This document shows, in pieces, positions 26,296-35,109 of a stretch of 63,777 nucleotides of DNA. Both the position numbers and the translations under genes were made by a program. The DNA comes from Saprospiraceae bacterium (lineage in GTDB: Bacteria; Bacteroidota; Bacteroidia; Chitinophagales; Saprospiraceae): positions 1 through 63,777 of the forward strand of contig JAHDBH010000008.1 of assembly GCA_020630495.1 (NCBI GenBank), in the 5' to 3' direction. The notes under the pieces were generated by a model. That model searched no databases, was not told the DNA's origin, and was given only the letters and a program-made list of their open reading frames with translations. Position 1 is the stretch's first letter; each line of letters opens with the position of its first letter.

Positions 26296-28368
26296 CTATG
26301 TGGAAGGAGCGCCTGTCAAGGTGGTTTGCGGTATATCAATGACTACTTTGGCTAGACCATTCTCTGTCTTTCTAGCCATCTTCGCTGATAGCTTATCGGT
26401 GAATGATTGCACCAGGGCGCTGCTCAGTGTTTTTTCCTTATCCATACATGCGATGTCTACTGGAGCATCGGTAGTAATTGTAAGCTCTATTTGCTCATCT
26501 TTCCTCTTTAGGCTCACACTCATCACTTTCTCAGGACCATTGGAGACAACATGCTTTAGCGCTTCCTGCAACAGTTCATTGACAGTAAGTCCTAGGGGTA
26601 CTAAGTGATCTATATCAATACGTATCTCGTCCACTTCTGTATCGATTCTGATCAGCTTGCCTTCTCCCAGGGCAGTGACTCTGACAGAATTCACTAGCTG
26701 CTCCATGTAGCTAGGCAGATCCAGATGCTTAAGATCTTCATGCTGATATAGATGCTGATGGATAAGAGACATGGCTTGAACCCTACTCTGCCCCTCCGCC
26801 AATGCATCTATTGCCAATGGGTCTGTGGTCTGGTGGGACTGGAGTCGCAGCAGTGATGATATGACTTGTAGATTATTTTTCACACGATGATGTATTTCCC
26901 TTAGTAGCAGAGCCTTTGTATTATTCTGCTGCTGGATTACACGCTTTTGACTGAAAAGTCGATAAAGAAATACCGAGATAAGAGCTAGTACCGCAACCAA
27001 AAGTACTAGCGCAATCTGCTGCCTATAGAGTCGAGTCTTTGCAATACTTGCTTGTAGGTCAAGTTGCTTTAACAGCTGATTTCTCTCGACCGTCTTATAT
27101 GTAGTCTGTAGCTCTGCTATCACCTGATTTTTTTCGTTAGTGACGATGCTGTCTTTGTAAATAGCGGCCTCCCGTCGGTGAAAATATACTTGCTCTGGAT
27201 TATTTAATCTCTCGTAGATTCCAGCTAGCCTGAGGTGTGCATTGCGATTTTTTACAATATTTCTGGAGCCTTGCATGCTCTTGTCCATCTGTGCGGTGAA
27301 TAATGGATCCATTTCCCCACCCGTACTAGCAGTTATAGCTGCAAGTACAAGATTATGTTGGAGGCTGCTTTCGCCTGTGACTAACTCACAAGCGGTGGCT
27401 GATTCCTCGAGATACTTCTGACTTTTTTCTATATTACCTCGTTCTGCATAGAATGAACCAAGCTCATAGCAGTGTCTAGCGAGAATTCTCGGCACGTCCA
27501 ATTCTGTAAGTAGATGATAGGCATCCAACATGATCATTTCTTTTCTCGTAGGATCATCAACTACCTGACTGATTCCCATGAGAGCACTTACCTGTCTGAA
27601 GGGTTTATCTAGCTCTTGTGCTATACGCAGTGCCTCATCATAATGATACAAAGCGCTCTTCTCATCCTCTGTATACGCGTACAGTTCTCCCAAGCTCTGA
27701 TGGGTGATGGCCGCTGCTGTGAGATCGCGATGATCCTTGAGTAAATTGAGAGATCTCAGATAATGCTTGAGGGCTATATCCGTGTCGCCCTCTTGTCTAT
27801 ATACCGTACCCAATAAACGCAGCGATGTACCGAGTCGATATGGCAACTTAATGTCCTCATAGTAATCACATATCTGATGGATATACTTCTTGGCATTAAG
27901 CAAGTCTCCCGAGCGCATATATGTAATTCCAGCTAATCGCGCTACATCGTGATATTTCTTATGATCATCTCTTCGACGCCAAAAATCCAGACATTCTTCC
28001 AACAGTACTAGTGAGCTATCATAGCGCAACTGATTGCGCAATAAGATTGCTGATCGACTACGCGCTATGTATATGATGACACTGTCGCCTGTCTCAGCCG
28101 CTAAGCGACTAGCCGCATGCGATATAGAATCCGCTACAGTTATATCACGATCAGAAAAGTGATCGACTGCTGCTATCAAAATTTTTAGACTGTCTTTTTT
28201 ATTAGATTTCTTGGCTAATCGCGAGGTAATGGACTCTGGCCAGTCTTGACCATGACACGCTAGAGGCATCACTACCAGTGTCAATATAAATAGCACGATC
28301 CAGATAAGCCGACTGTGGACGTCAAGTACGCCACCCAAGTGAAAAAATATACTAGACCTTCGATCCAT
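26296..28368 (-). CDS. TPR sensor kinase homologue with degenerate ATP site
   Basis: 690 residues: signal/anchor segment (about 18-40), periplasmic TPR-like repeats to about 420, coiled coil, a transmembrane helix near 448-468, then a HisKA_2-type H-box LREIHHRVKNNLQVISSLLRLQ as in its paralogue at 28951. The ATPase part departs from the family: the N-box Asn is gone (NELLQEALKHVV against NELVTNSLKYAF), and the DDGVGI G1 motif is replaced by TTDAPVDIACM. It should dimerise and accept or dock phosphate but is unlikely to bind ATP. Its ATG overlaps the response regulator gene by 17 nt, suggesting coupled translation. Confidence 0.8.
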   Translation of the reverse strand: MDRRSSIFFHLGGVLDVHSRLIWIVLFILTLVVMPLACHGQDWPESITSRLAKKSNKKDSLKILIAAVDHFSDRDITVADSISHAASRLAAETGDSVIIYIARSRSAILLRNQLRYDSSLVLLEECLDFWRRRDDHKKYHDVARLAGITYMRSGDLLNAKKYIHQICDYYEDIKLPYRLGTSLRLLGTVYRQEGDTDIALKHYLRSLNLLKDHRDLTAAAITHQSLGELYAYTEDEKSALYHYDEALRIAQELDKPFRQVSALMGISQVVDDPTRKEMIMLDAYHLLTELDVPRILARHCYELGSFYAERGNIEKSQKYLEESATACELVTGESSLQHNLVLAAITASTGGEMDPLFTAQMDKSMQGSRNIVKNRNAHLRLAGIYERLNNPEQVYFHRREAAIYKDSIVTNEKNQVIAELQTTYKTVERNQLLKQLDLQASIAKTRLYRQQIALVLLVAVLALISVFLYRLFSQKRVIQQQNNTKALLLREIHHRVKNNLQVISSLLRLQSHQTTDPLAIDALAEGQSRVQAMSLIHQHLYQHEDLKHLDLPSYMEQLVNSVRVTALGEGKLIRIDTEVDEIRIDIDHLVPLGLTVNELLQEALKHVVSNGPEKVMSVSLKRKDEQIELTITTDAPVDIACMDKEKTLSSALVQSFTDKLSAKMARKTENGLAKVVIDIPQTTLTGAPST

Positions 28369-28948
28369 CGATGAGTGCTGCTGTGAGTTCAGCTCTACTA
28401 TTTACCTCAAGTTTCACGTAGATGTTCTTTACGTGATATCGGACAGTATTTATAGAAATGTAGCAATCTGCGGCAATTTCCTTGTAAGATTTTCCTTGAT
28501 AGAGCTGCATGCAGAGCTGCTTCTCCTGTTCTGTGAGAGTAGGAAATGCTGCGAAGTGGATAGTTTCTTTCTGCTTAGAAAAATTACTCAAGGCTAAAGA
28601 CAGAGTCGCTATCAGGGTGGCCTCCTGAAAGGGTTTTACCAAATAGCCGTATGGACTGGTCTCCTGTGCCTCTTGCAAGGTTGCTGAATCAGAAAAGGAC
28701 GTCAAGAAGATATACGGACACTTATCTGCGGACTTAATCGCCTGAGCTACTTGAATACCGCTAAGTCCAGTTCCCAGATTTATATCTAAGATCGCTATAT
28801 CTGCGTCTATTGCCTCCAAGGAATTAACAGCCTTGTGTCCTGTATAGCAGATACTTGATACGATGGCTCCATGCTTCTTGAGCAACATAGCTATGTCCTG
28901 TGCTATGACGATCTCGTCCTCTACGATCATGACCTTGACACCTTTCAT
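28352..28948 (-). CDS. Response regulator, REC plus LuxR-type HTH
   Basis: 198 residues. The receiver domain (1-125) has the acidic pair ED at 10-11, phospho-acceptor D55 in AILDINLG, the conserved Thr of FLTSF and Lys of LVKPF. A GerE/LuxR-type helix-turn-helix covers about 130-195 (LTEQEKQL...GKSYKEIAADCYISINTVRYHVKNIYVKL). Phosphorylation by the neighbouring kinase should control DNA binding. It lies between the two kinase genes: 2 nt after the active one and overlapping the degenerate one. Confidence 0.92.
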   Translation of the reverse strand: MKGVKVMIVEDEIVIAQDIAMLLKKHGAIVSSICYTGHKAVNSLEAIDADIAILDINLGTGLSGIQVAQAIKSADKCPYIFLTSFSDSATLQEAQETSPYGYLVKPFQEATLIATLSLALSNFSKQKETIHFAAFPTLTEQEKQLCMQLYQGKSYKEIAADCYISINTVRYHVKNIYVKLEVNSRAELTAALIDGSKV

Positions 28949-28950
28949 GA

Positions 28951-30972
28951 TTAAATCAACTTGTCTTTTGGAATGATAATTTCCACTCTGGTACCATCGT
29001 CTACAATTGTCTGTGAGCTTCCTTGCAATTTTTCTACAAATGCCTCCACCAGTCCTCGGCCAAAAGATGACTCATCTATGCTTTCCAAGTCTATTCCTAC
29101 GCCATCATCAGCTACACTAAGTGTCACGGTGTCTCCTGTGTCTTTCAGCGCTACAGTGATGTTGCCATGGCGCTCATCTGGAAAAGCATATTTAAGAGAA
29201 TTAGTCACTAGCTCATTAGTAGTGAGGCCGAGTGGCACCACATTATCTACGTCCATCTCCACCTCATCTATGTCTATGCTAAGAGAAATTCTCTCTGGGG
29301 ACACATTGTACGCCTGAAACAAATTACTTACTAACTTTTCCATGTATTGCGGCATATGGATTTTGGACAAGTCGTCATGCTGATAGAGATTTTGGTGTAT
29401 CAGTGACATAGAGTATACGCGTGCTTGTCCGTCTGTGAGAGCATCCACAGCCGCTGGATCATCTGTCTGGCTGGTCTGTAGTCTCAAGAGGGATGATATA
29501 ATCTGCAGATTGTTCTTGACTCTATGATGTATCTCTTTGAGCAGCACAGCTTTTTCTCGATCCTGCTTATCTATGACACGCTTCTGCTTTCTCAGTCGAT
29601 AAAATAAAAACGATAGGACAGTAATTAATGAAATTGCTGCGATAAGCAATAGAAACTGTGTACGGAGCTTAGCATCAGATAATTTCTTCTCAAGATTGAG
29701 GGTAGTTATTCGCTGATCTTTTTCCTTTACCTCGTATTTAGTTTCTAATTCTGCGATCGCTTTATTCTTTTCTATATTGATGAGACTATCACTGTAGGTG
29801 GTATAAAGATCTTGATGATACAGAGCCCGCTCGTAGTCTTGTAAATTAGCGTAGTAAGTTGCCATATTCATATGAGTAGCGGTACGCACGTCTAGAGATG
29901 GTACAGTCTTTATCTGCTCTTCGAGCACTGCGAGCAGCTCTCGTGCTTCAGATATATTTCCATCTTCGATATATAGTTGTACAAGTAATCTCCTCACCTC
30001 TATATTCGGAGTTCGCTGGGCCTGAGCATAGGCCTCTACCGATCGCTCTAGGTGTAGTAAAGCTTTCTGCCTCTGACTTTGCTCTACATAGTACTGAGCT
30101 AAGTTAAAATTGACATGTGCTATGCGCACAGGATTTCCAAGTTTATTAGCTCTATCTAGAGCTTCTAGATGATAGTTTTCTTTTAGGGTTGCGTCGCTTT
30201 CCGTGATAGCTAGTCCATTGTATGCTGAGAGTTGTCTATAGATATTGCCCTGATCTTGGGCGATTATCAAGGATCTGTGATAGTGCTCGTTGGCTTTTTC
30301 ATTTTGCTGTATAGAGTGATATAGCAGTCCTAGACTATTGTGCACGGTTCCTATAGCAGCGCTGTCGTCAAGTGCCTTAAAGTTGTCTAGTGCTCGATGA
30401 TATAAAGCGATGGCGAGATCAGGTCGACCTTGACGACGATGATTGGATCCCATGGTGCGCTGCGTCTGCGCTAGCAGCTCCAGATTATCGGTGTCCTGAT
30501 AATATTCTATGGCTTTACCTATATACAGGTCGGCCTTATCCTGTACGCCGTCTCGAGAATAGATATCACCCGCGACTTTGTAGAGATGGTGTAGGCGCGC
30601 TTGATCATTCTCCTCTTTCTCAAAGACTATGCACTGTTCTAGAAGGATGAGTGCATCTGTATGGTTTCTTCTATTTCTCTTAAGTAGTGCTTCTCTGAAG
30701 CGCACATCATATATTAGAGCAGAGTCTCCGCTCTCGGATGCCAAGTTTTCGGCGTAGACTCTGATAGCATCGCCCACATCTAGGTTTTTAGTGAGCTGTG
30801 CTGAGATAGCCTTGTTACAGATGGCTACAGAGTCTGCCTGTGTGTGGGCCTCGCTGAGTTTCTTGAGCAGGCTTGCAGGCAATTCTGATCCCTGGCTATA
30901 GAGAGCGCCTGTAAAAAATAGATACAGCAAGAGTGTGATTATATGTCTGATAGTCATACTGTAAGTATTCAT
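28951..30972 (-). CDS. TPR-containing sensor histidine kinase, HisKA_2/HATPase
   Basis: 673 residues: signal or anchor segment (1-26), TPR repeats through about 400 (for example QTQRTMGSNHRRQGRPDLAIALYHRAL), transmembrane helix near 427-447, H-box LKEIHHRVKNNLQIISSLLRLQ, then an intact HATPase with NELVTNSLKYAF and DDGVGI. It should autophosphorylate on the H-box His and pass phosphate to the adjacent response regulator. TPRs facing the periplasm suggest a protein or peptide signal. ATG at 30972; alternative Met six residues on. First gene of the three-gene unit. Confidence 0.9.
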   Translation of the reverse strand: MNTYSMTIRHIITLLLYLFFTGALYSQGSELPASLLKKLSEAHTQADSVAICNKAISAQLTKNLDVGDAIRVYAENLASESGDSALIYDVRFREALLKRNRRNHTDALILLEQCIVFEKEENDQARLHHLYKVAGDIYSRDGVQDKADLYIGKAIEYYQDTDNLELLAQTQRTMGSNHRRQGRPDLAIALYHRALDNFKALDDSAAIGTVHNSLGLLYHSIQQNEKANEHYHRSLIIAQDQGNIYRQLSAYNGLAITESDATLKENYHLEALDRANKLGNPVRIAHVNFNLAQYYVEQSQRQKALLHLERSVEAYAQAQRTPNIEVRRLLVQLYIEDGNISEARELLAVLEEQIKTVPSLDVRTATHMNMATYYANLQDYERALYHQDLYTTYSDSLINIEKNKAIAELETKYEVKEKDQRITTLNLEKKLSDAKLRTQFLLLIAAISLITVLSFLFYRLRKQKRVIDKQDREKAVLLKEIHHRVKNNLQIISSLLRLQTSQTDDPAAVDALTDGQARVYSMSLIHQNLYQHDDLSKIHMPQYMEKLVSNLFQAYNVSPERISLSIDIDEVEMDVDNVVPLGLTTNELVTNSLKYAFPDERHGNITVALKDTGDTVTLSVADDGVGIDLESIDESSFGRGLVEAFVEKLQGSSQTIVDDGTRVEIIIPKDKLI

Positions 30973-31035
30973 AGTACATTGTCCTGTGACAGGTGCATGG
31001 ACATAGCGAAGGTGAATATAATCTATGCGAGAGAA

Positions 31036-31051
31036 ATGACTTGTGAGTCAT
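31036..31051. promoter_or_regulatory. Inverted repeat upstream of the kinase operon
   Basis: Six-bp arms ATGACT/AGTCAT with a TGTG centre. The position suggests an operator, perhaps for the operon's own LuxR-type regulator; this is inference only. Confidence 0.3.
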
Positions 31052-31131
31052 GTATACTTTTCAGCGATACAGTACGTCCATATTGCTGTAGATCAGATAT
31101 CATGGTCCTCTATATGCCGTATCAAGTGGAC

Positions 31132-31287
31132 TTACACATCGCGATCACCGATTCCGCAATGGTCTTCTATTATAGTAGCTATATGCACCAGCTCAGATAC
31201 CGCTACAGCACCCGCTAGATCCCTCATGCGCGCGTCCTCTTGATCCTGATACAGTCGTATTACCCCTTCCCACTGCTCTCTTTCCAT
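31132..31287 (-). CDS. Possible small protein, 51 residues
   Basis: ATG at 31287, TAA at 31132-31134. The translation starts MEREQWEGVIRLYQDQEDAR, is acidic and helix-prone and uses codons like its neighbours. The frame stays open about 25 codons upstream of the ATG, so an alternative start is possible. It lies 160 bp upstream of the kinase operon on the same strand. I recognise no family. Confidence 0.35.
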   Translation of the reverse strand: MEREQWEGVIRLYQDQEDARMRDLAGAVAVSELVHIATIIEDHCGIGDRDV

Positions 31288-31374
31288 GGTACAAAGGACT
31301 AAGTTTCGATACGTCTCTTTCCCACATGGATATGTAGTATTAAGCTCGGCATGGAGCTATTATGATTGATGACA

Positions 31375-31382
31375 TACCTTTG
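31375..31382 (+). promoter_or_regulatory. Candidate -7 promoter box of ftcD (TACCTTTG)
   Basis: Exact TAnnTTTG, 28 nt upstream of the ftcD ATG and identical to the dnaB box. Confidence 0.4.
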
Positions 31383-31410
31383 GCAGACATGCCTAAAATC
31401 GCTATAGATC

Positions 31411-33096
31411 ATGCCAGCTATCATAGAATGTGTACCCAATTTCTCAGAAGGGAGAGATAAGAATAAGCTCCAGCAAATCGCAGCAGTCATCCAGGCTACT
31501 GAAGGCGTCAAGCTGCTCCATGTAGATCCTGGAAAAAGCACCAATCGCACAGTTTTCACCTTTGTAGGAGCTCCGGATGATGTGATCAAGGCTGCTCATG
31601 CCGCCATCATCAAAGCCGCAGAGCTCATAGATATGCGACAGCACTCAGGCGAGCATCCGCGTATGGGCGCTACAGATGTATGTCCTCTCATACCCATCAG
31701 CGGTATCAGCCTGGAAGAAACTGCCGAGTACGCGCAGCAACTGGGACGCATGGTAGGCAGCTCCGGTATACCGGTCTATATGTATGAGGCAGCAGCCAAG
31801 ACTCCCCAAAGGACCAATCTAGCAGTGATCCGCCGTGGCGAATATGAAGGTCTAGAGAAGAAGATGAAGGATCCAGACTGGAAGCCTGACTACGGCCCTG
31901 ATGCCTTTAATCCTACGGCGGGTGCGACAGTCATAGGCGCTCGAGATTTCCTCGTAGCCTATAATGTGAATCTCAATACGCGATCCGTGAGACGGGCCAA
32001 CAGCGTAGCATTTGACGTGCGAGAGCGCGGCAGGATCAAGCGGATAGGTCATGAAATCACAGGCGAGATCGCTCGCGATGACGATGGTAATCCTATACGC
32101 CAGGCTGGTGAACTCAAAGCCGTCAAGGCCATAGGCTGGTACATAGACGAGTATGATCAAGCGCAGATCTCCATGAATCTCACAGATCTCAAGCAGACTA
32201 GCGTACACGAGGCCTTCGAAGCATGCAGACGCAGTGCCAGTAGACGTGGCATGCGCGTGACGGGGTCAGAGCTGATAGGGCTTGCGCCCAAAAGCGTATT
32301 TCTCCAAGCTGGTAGATACTTCCTCCAGCAGCAGAGACGTAGCACAGGTGTAAGTGAAGAAGTCATCATCGATACAGCTGTGAAGTCCCTTGGGCTAGAT
32401 GATCTCCAAGATTTTGATCCTAAAAAGCGTATCATAGAGTACCTCATAGACGCGGATAGCGATCGCCTCATCCACATGAGCCTAGAAGCACTAGTGCAGG
32501 AGACCGCTAGCGATAGTATGGCACCAGGTGGAGGATCTATATCCGCTGCCATAGGTGCCTGCGGCGCATCTCTAGCATGCATGGTCGCCAATCTATCAGC
32601 TAACAAGCGTGACTGGGACGATCGCGTAGAAGAGTTCAGTGCAGTGGCCGATCGAGCGCAGGAGCACATACGCACATTTCTAGATCTAGTGGACGATGAC
32701 ACAGCGGCATTTGACGGGATCATGAGCGCCATACGACTTCCCAAAGGAACCGATGTAGAAAAGTCCCGTCGCCTACAAGCCATCAATCAAGCCACACTCC
32801 GCGCCATAGAAGTACCTATGAGCACGCTACGCACAGCGCTATCAGCCATGGATGTAGTGGACCAGATGATCTCTGATGGAAATCCCAGCTCCGTGAGCGA
32901 TGCTGGTGTGGCAGCACTATCTATGCAAGCCGCAGGAGAAGGAGCCTACATGAATGTCCTGATCAATCTGCAGGACTACGATGATGAGAAGTCATCCAGA
33001 GAGCTCAAGTCTGAAGCAGACGAGCTCCTCGCACAGCTCAAGAAAAGGACCACGGCAGCAACTACGGCCTGCTATGCCGTGATCAAAGGAAGCTAG
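31411..33096 (+). CDS. ftcD: Bifunctional glutamate formimidoyltransferase / formimidoyl-THF cyclodeaminase
   Basis: 561 residues, the size of the bifunctional enzyme of histidine breakdown. The N-terminal transferase (1-330) shows IIECVPNFSEGRD and HSGEHPRMGATDVCP with the catalytic His. The C-terminal cyclodeaminase (about 360-555) shows APGGGSISAAIGACGASLACMVANL. It moves the formimino group of formiminoglutamate to tetrahydrofolate and then releases ammonia. No other hut gene is in the window. It ends 18 bp from the convergent MscS gene. Confidence 0.94.
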   Translation: MPAIIECVPNFSEGRDKNKLQQIAAVIQATEGVKLLHVDPGKSTNRTVFTFVGAPDDVIKAAHAAIIKAAELIDMRQHSGEHPRMGATDVCPLIPISGISLEETAEYAQQLGRMVGSSGIPVYMYEAAAKTPQRTNLAVIRRGEYEGLEKKMKDPDWKPDYGPDAFNPTAGATVIGARDFLVAYNVNLNTRSVRRANSVAFDVRERGRIKRIGHEITGEIARDDDGNPIRQAGELKAVKAIGWYIDEYDQAQISMNLTDLKQTSVHEAFEACRRSASRRGMRVTGSELIGLAPKSVFLQAGRYFLQQQRRSTGVSEEVIIDTAVKSLGLDDLQDFDPKKRIIEYLIDADSDRLIHMSLEALVQETASDSMAPGGGSISAAIGACGASLACMVANLSANKRDWDDRVEEFSAVADRAQEHIRTFLDLVDDDTAAFDGIMSAIRLPKGTDVEKSRRLQAINQATLRAIEVPMSTLRTALSAMDVVDQMISDGNPSSVSDAGVAALSMQAAGEGAYMNVLINLQDYDDEKSSRELKSEADELLAQLKKRTTAATTACYAVIKGS

Positions 33097-33114
33097 GTAG
33101 AGCTCCCGCCTGCT

Positions 33115-34464
33115 CTATGCGCCTCCGCCCTTGATATGTACATCCCGCTGCGGGAATGGTATGCCTACATCATGCTGAGCAAAGAGCTTGTAGATCCGTC
33201 TGCGCAGTCGATTCCTGATAGCGGGCAACTTATGAAACTCGCTGACATAGAAGAATAGCTCCATCGTAAGCGCACTGTCCCCAAAGTCCTGAAACAGCAC
33301 CGTCGGCGGAGGATGCCTGTAGATCAGATCCTCCTCTGCGGTAGACTCCAGTAGGAGTCGCTCTACCAGCTCTATGTCTGATCCGTACTCCACTCCCACC
33401 ACTACGCTAAATCGTGATCTCTTCTGCTCCTGGCTATAATTGATGACCTCATCTATGACCAGCTTGCTATTGGGTACGATGACGGATATCTCATCTAGAT
33501 TGAGCACCACGGTAGTACGGAGTCCTATCCGGCGCACCTCGCCCATCATACCTTCTACCTGGATCATATCACCTATCTCTATGCGGCGCTCTGTAAGGAG
33601 CAGCAGACCAGAGAAAAAATCATTGAATGTCTGCTGCAGTCCCAGACCTAGACCCACTAGCAGCGCTGCTGCACCACCGAGCAGTAGGGTGGTGTTAATC
33701 CCCAGTAGATTAAATGCTACGATGATGGAGACCGTGTAGACCAGATACTTAAATAACTGATTGAGCACATACTGATCGGCTGGCTTGATAGACCTCCTGT
33801 GGTAGTATCCACGCAGAATCACCTGGGTAGACATCCATACTACCACCCTTGCTACCAAGAATGTCAAGATCACCTTGAGCACGTCGTTAAGGAAGAAATT
33901 GTAGGTGTTTTCGTCTGCCTTGGCTGAGCGATCTATGGTGAATATCGGCTCCAGCTGGATCTGGCTCAGGATAAAAATCGACGCTGCTAGATAGACGATC
34001 CAGCGGATAGTCCTCTCAGCCGCTTCTCTACTGGCTGCACTCGCTTTGAGCTCTGCACCTATGTCACCTCTGCGCTGTGACGCCTCTACATAGGCATTAG
34101 TAATCAGCCATATGAGGATGCGTGCGCACTGGAAGATGATGAGCACATTGATAACCGTAGTTACCCGCAGATTAAAATCCTTATAGGTAAGCAGGCTGTA
34201 GTTCTGATCTAGGGTCTCGATCAGTACCTCTGTAATGACCAGAAGGACGATATACTTGATCCAGCGCAGGAGCTTGCGTATCTCCTGCGGATTGCGCACA
34301 GAGAGATTGTTCATCAAGCGTGGAATCAACGATCTACGCAGATAGGCATAGACCAGGACAACCACAAGTGTGATCGCTACCAGGATCAGGAGATCCACTA
34401 TCCGTATCTCCCTACCATTATTCTCAAATACGAGATAGTCGAGTATGTCTTTTATCCTCTGCAC
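33115..34464 (-). CDS. MscS-family mechanosensitive ion channel
   Basis: 449 residues. About five hydrophobic segments precede the pore helix GGAAALLVGLGLGLQQTFNDFFSGL, followed by the MscS beta domain (IEIGDMIQVEGMMGEVRRIGLRTTVV...VIVPNSKL) and the C-terminal alpha-beta part. Such channels release solutes on hypo-osmotic shock. The start is a GTG at 34464; no ATG is available upstream in frame near rsmG, which ends 3 nt earlier on the same strand. Confidence 0.9.
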   Translation of the reverse strand: MQRIKDILDYLVFENNGREIRIVDLLILVAITLVVVLVYAYLRRSLIPRLMNNLSVRNPQEIRKLLRWIKYIVLLVITEVLIETLDQNYSLLTYKDFNLRVTTVINVLIIFQCARILIWLITNAYVEASQRRGDIGAELKASAASREAAERTIRWIVYLAASIFILSQIQLEPIFTIDRSAKADENTYNFFLNDVLKVILTFLVARVVVWMSTQVILRGYYHRRSIKPADQYVLNQLFKYLVYTVSIIVAFNLLGINTTLLLGGAAALLVGLGLGLQQTFNDFFSGLLLLTERRIEIGDMIQVEGMMGEVRRIGLRTTVVLNLDEISVIVPNSKLVIDEVINYSQEQKRSRFSVVVGVEYGSDIELVERLLLESTAEEDLIYRHPPPTVLFQDFGDSALTMELFFYVSEFHKLPAIRNRLRRRIYKLFAQHDVGIPFPQRDVHIKGGGA

Positions 34465-34467
34465 AGA

Positions 34468-35109
34468 TTATATCTGTAAGTAAAGTAAGTACTTAGTCTG
34501 ATAGTGGTCCTCCTCATAGATATCCTTGAGCCAGTGGATCTCTGTATAGTCACCCTTGTCTATGAGCGATAGCTCTGCCTTGGGATCGCCGCCCTTGAGG
34601 GTGAGGAGTCCATTGGGCATGGCATTGATTTCTCTGGTGGAGATGATGCGCTGGGACCATGCTTTGAGCCGAGCTAGATCTGTGACGGCTCGTGCAGTGA
34701 CGAAGTCATAGCGCTCCCTCGTCTCCTCGGCGCGCATCTGGCTGGCGCGGACATTTTTCAATTGCAAAGCATCTGCGACGGCCTGGACTACCTTGATCTT
34801 CTTAGCAGTACCATCTATGAGATCCCACTGCACCTCAGGAAATATGATTGCTAGAGGTATACCCGGGAAGCCACCACCTGTACCGAGATCCAGTACGCGA
34901 CTGCCACTCTGGAACTGATAGTGCTTAGAGATGGCAAGGCTGTGAAGCACGTGCTTCAGATAGAAATCGTCTATATCCTTGCGACTGATGACATTGATCT
35001 GTGCATTCCACTCGCGGTAGAGTGGCCCCAGCGCACTCAAGAGATGCTGCTGCTCCTCGGTGAGGTCGTAGTATTTGCGCAGTAGCGCTATATCATCCTT
35101 TATTTCCAT
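34468..35109 (-). CDS. rsmG: 16S rRNA (guanine527-N7)-methyltransferase
   Basis: 213 residues from the ATG at 35109, a normal RsmG length. The SAM site is VLDLGTGGGFPGIPLAI; NVISRKD near the start and the VTARAVTDL motif are typical of the family. It methylates G527 of 16S rRNA. The frame extends to 35226, but that segment is antisense-like to family expectation and overlaps the glycosyltransferase, so 35109 was used. It overlaps the end of that upstream gene by 10 nt. Confidence 0.93.
   Translation of the reverse strand: MEIKDDIALLRKYYDLTEEQQHLLSALGPLYREWNAQINVISRKDIDDFYLKHVLHSLAISKHYQFQSGSRVLDLGTGGGFPGIPLAIIFPEVQWDLIDGTAKKIKVVQAVADALQLKNVRASQMRAEETRERYDFVTARAVTDLARLKAWSQRIISTREINAMPNGLLTLKGGDPKAELSLIDKGDYTEIHWLKDIYEEDHYQTKYLLYLQI

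Larger units (their letters stand above)
30973..31410. other. Divergent leader region between kinase operon and ftcD
   Basis: 438 bp. It contains a perfect inverted repeat ATGACT-TGTG-AGTCAT at 31036-31051, 64 bp upstream of the kinase start, a short CCTG-TGA-CAGG repeat at 30983-30993, a possible small gene at 31132-31287 and a -7 box before ftcD. Confidence 0.5.

Noticed and set aside
32157-32786. 209-codon frame antisense to ftcD
   Set aside because: Ser/Arg-rich shadow of a strongly supported gene; no motif.
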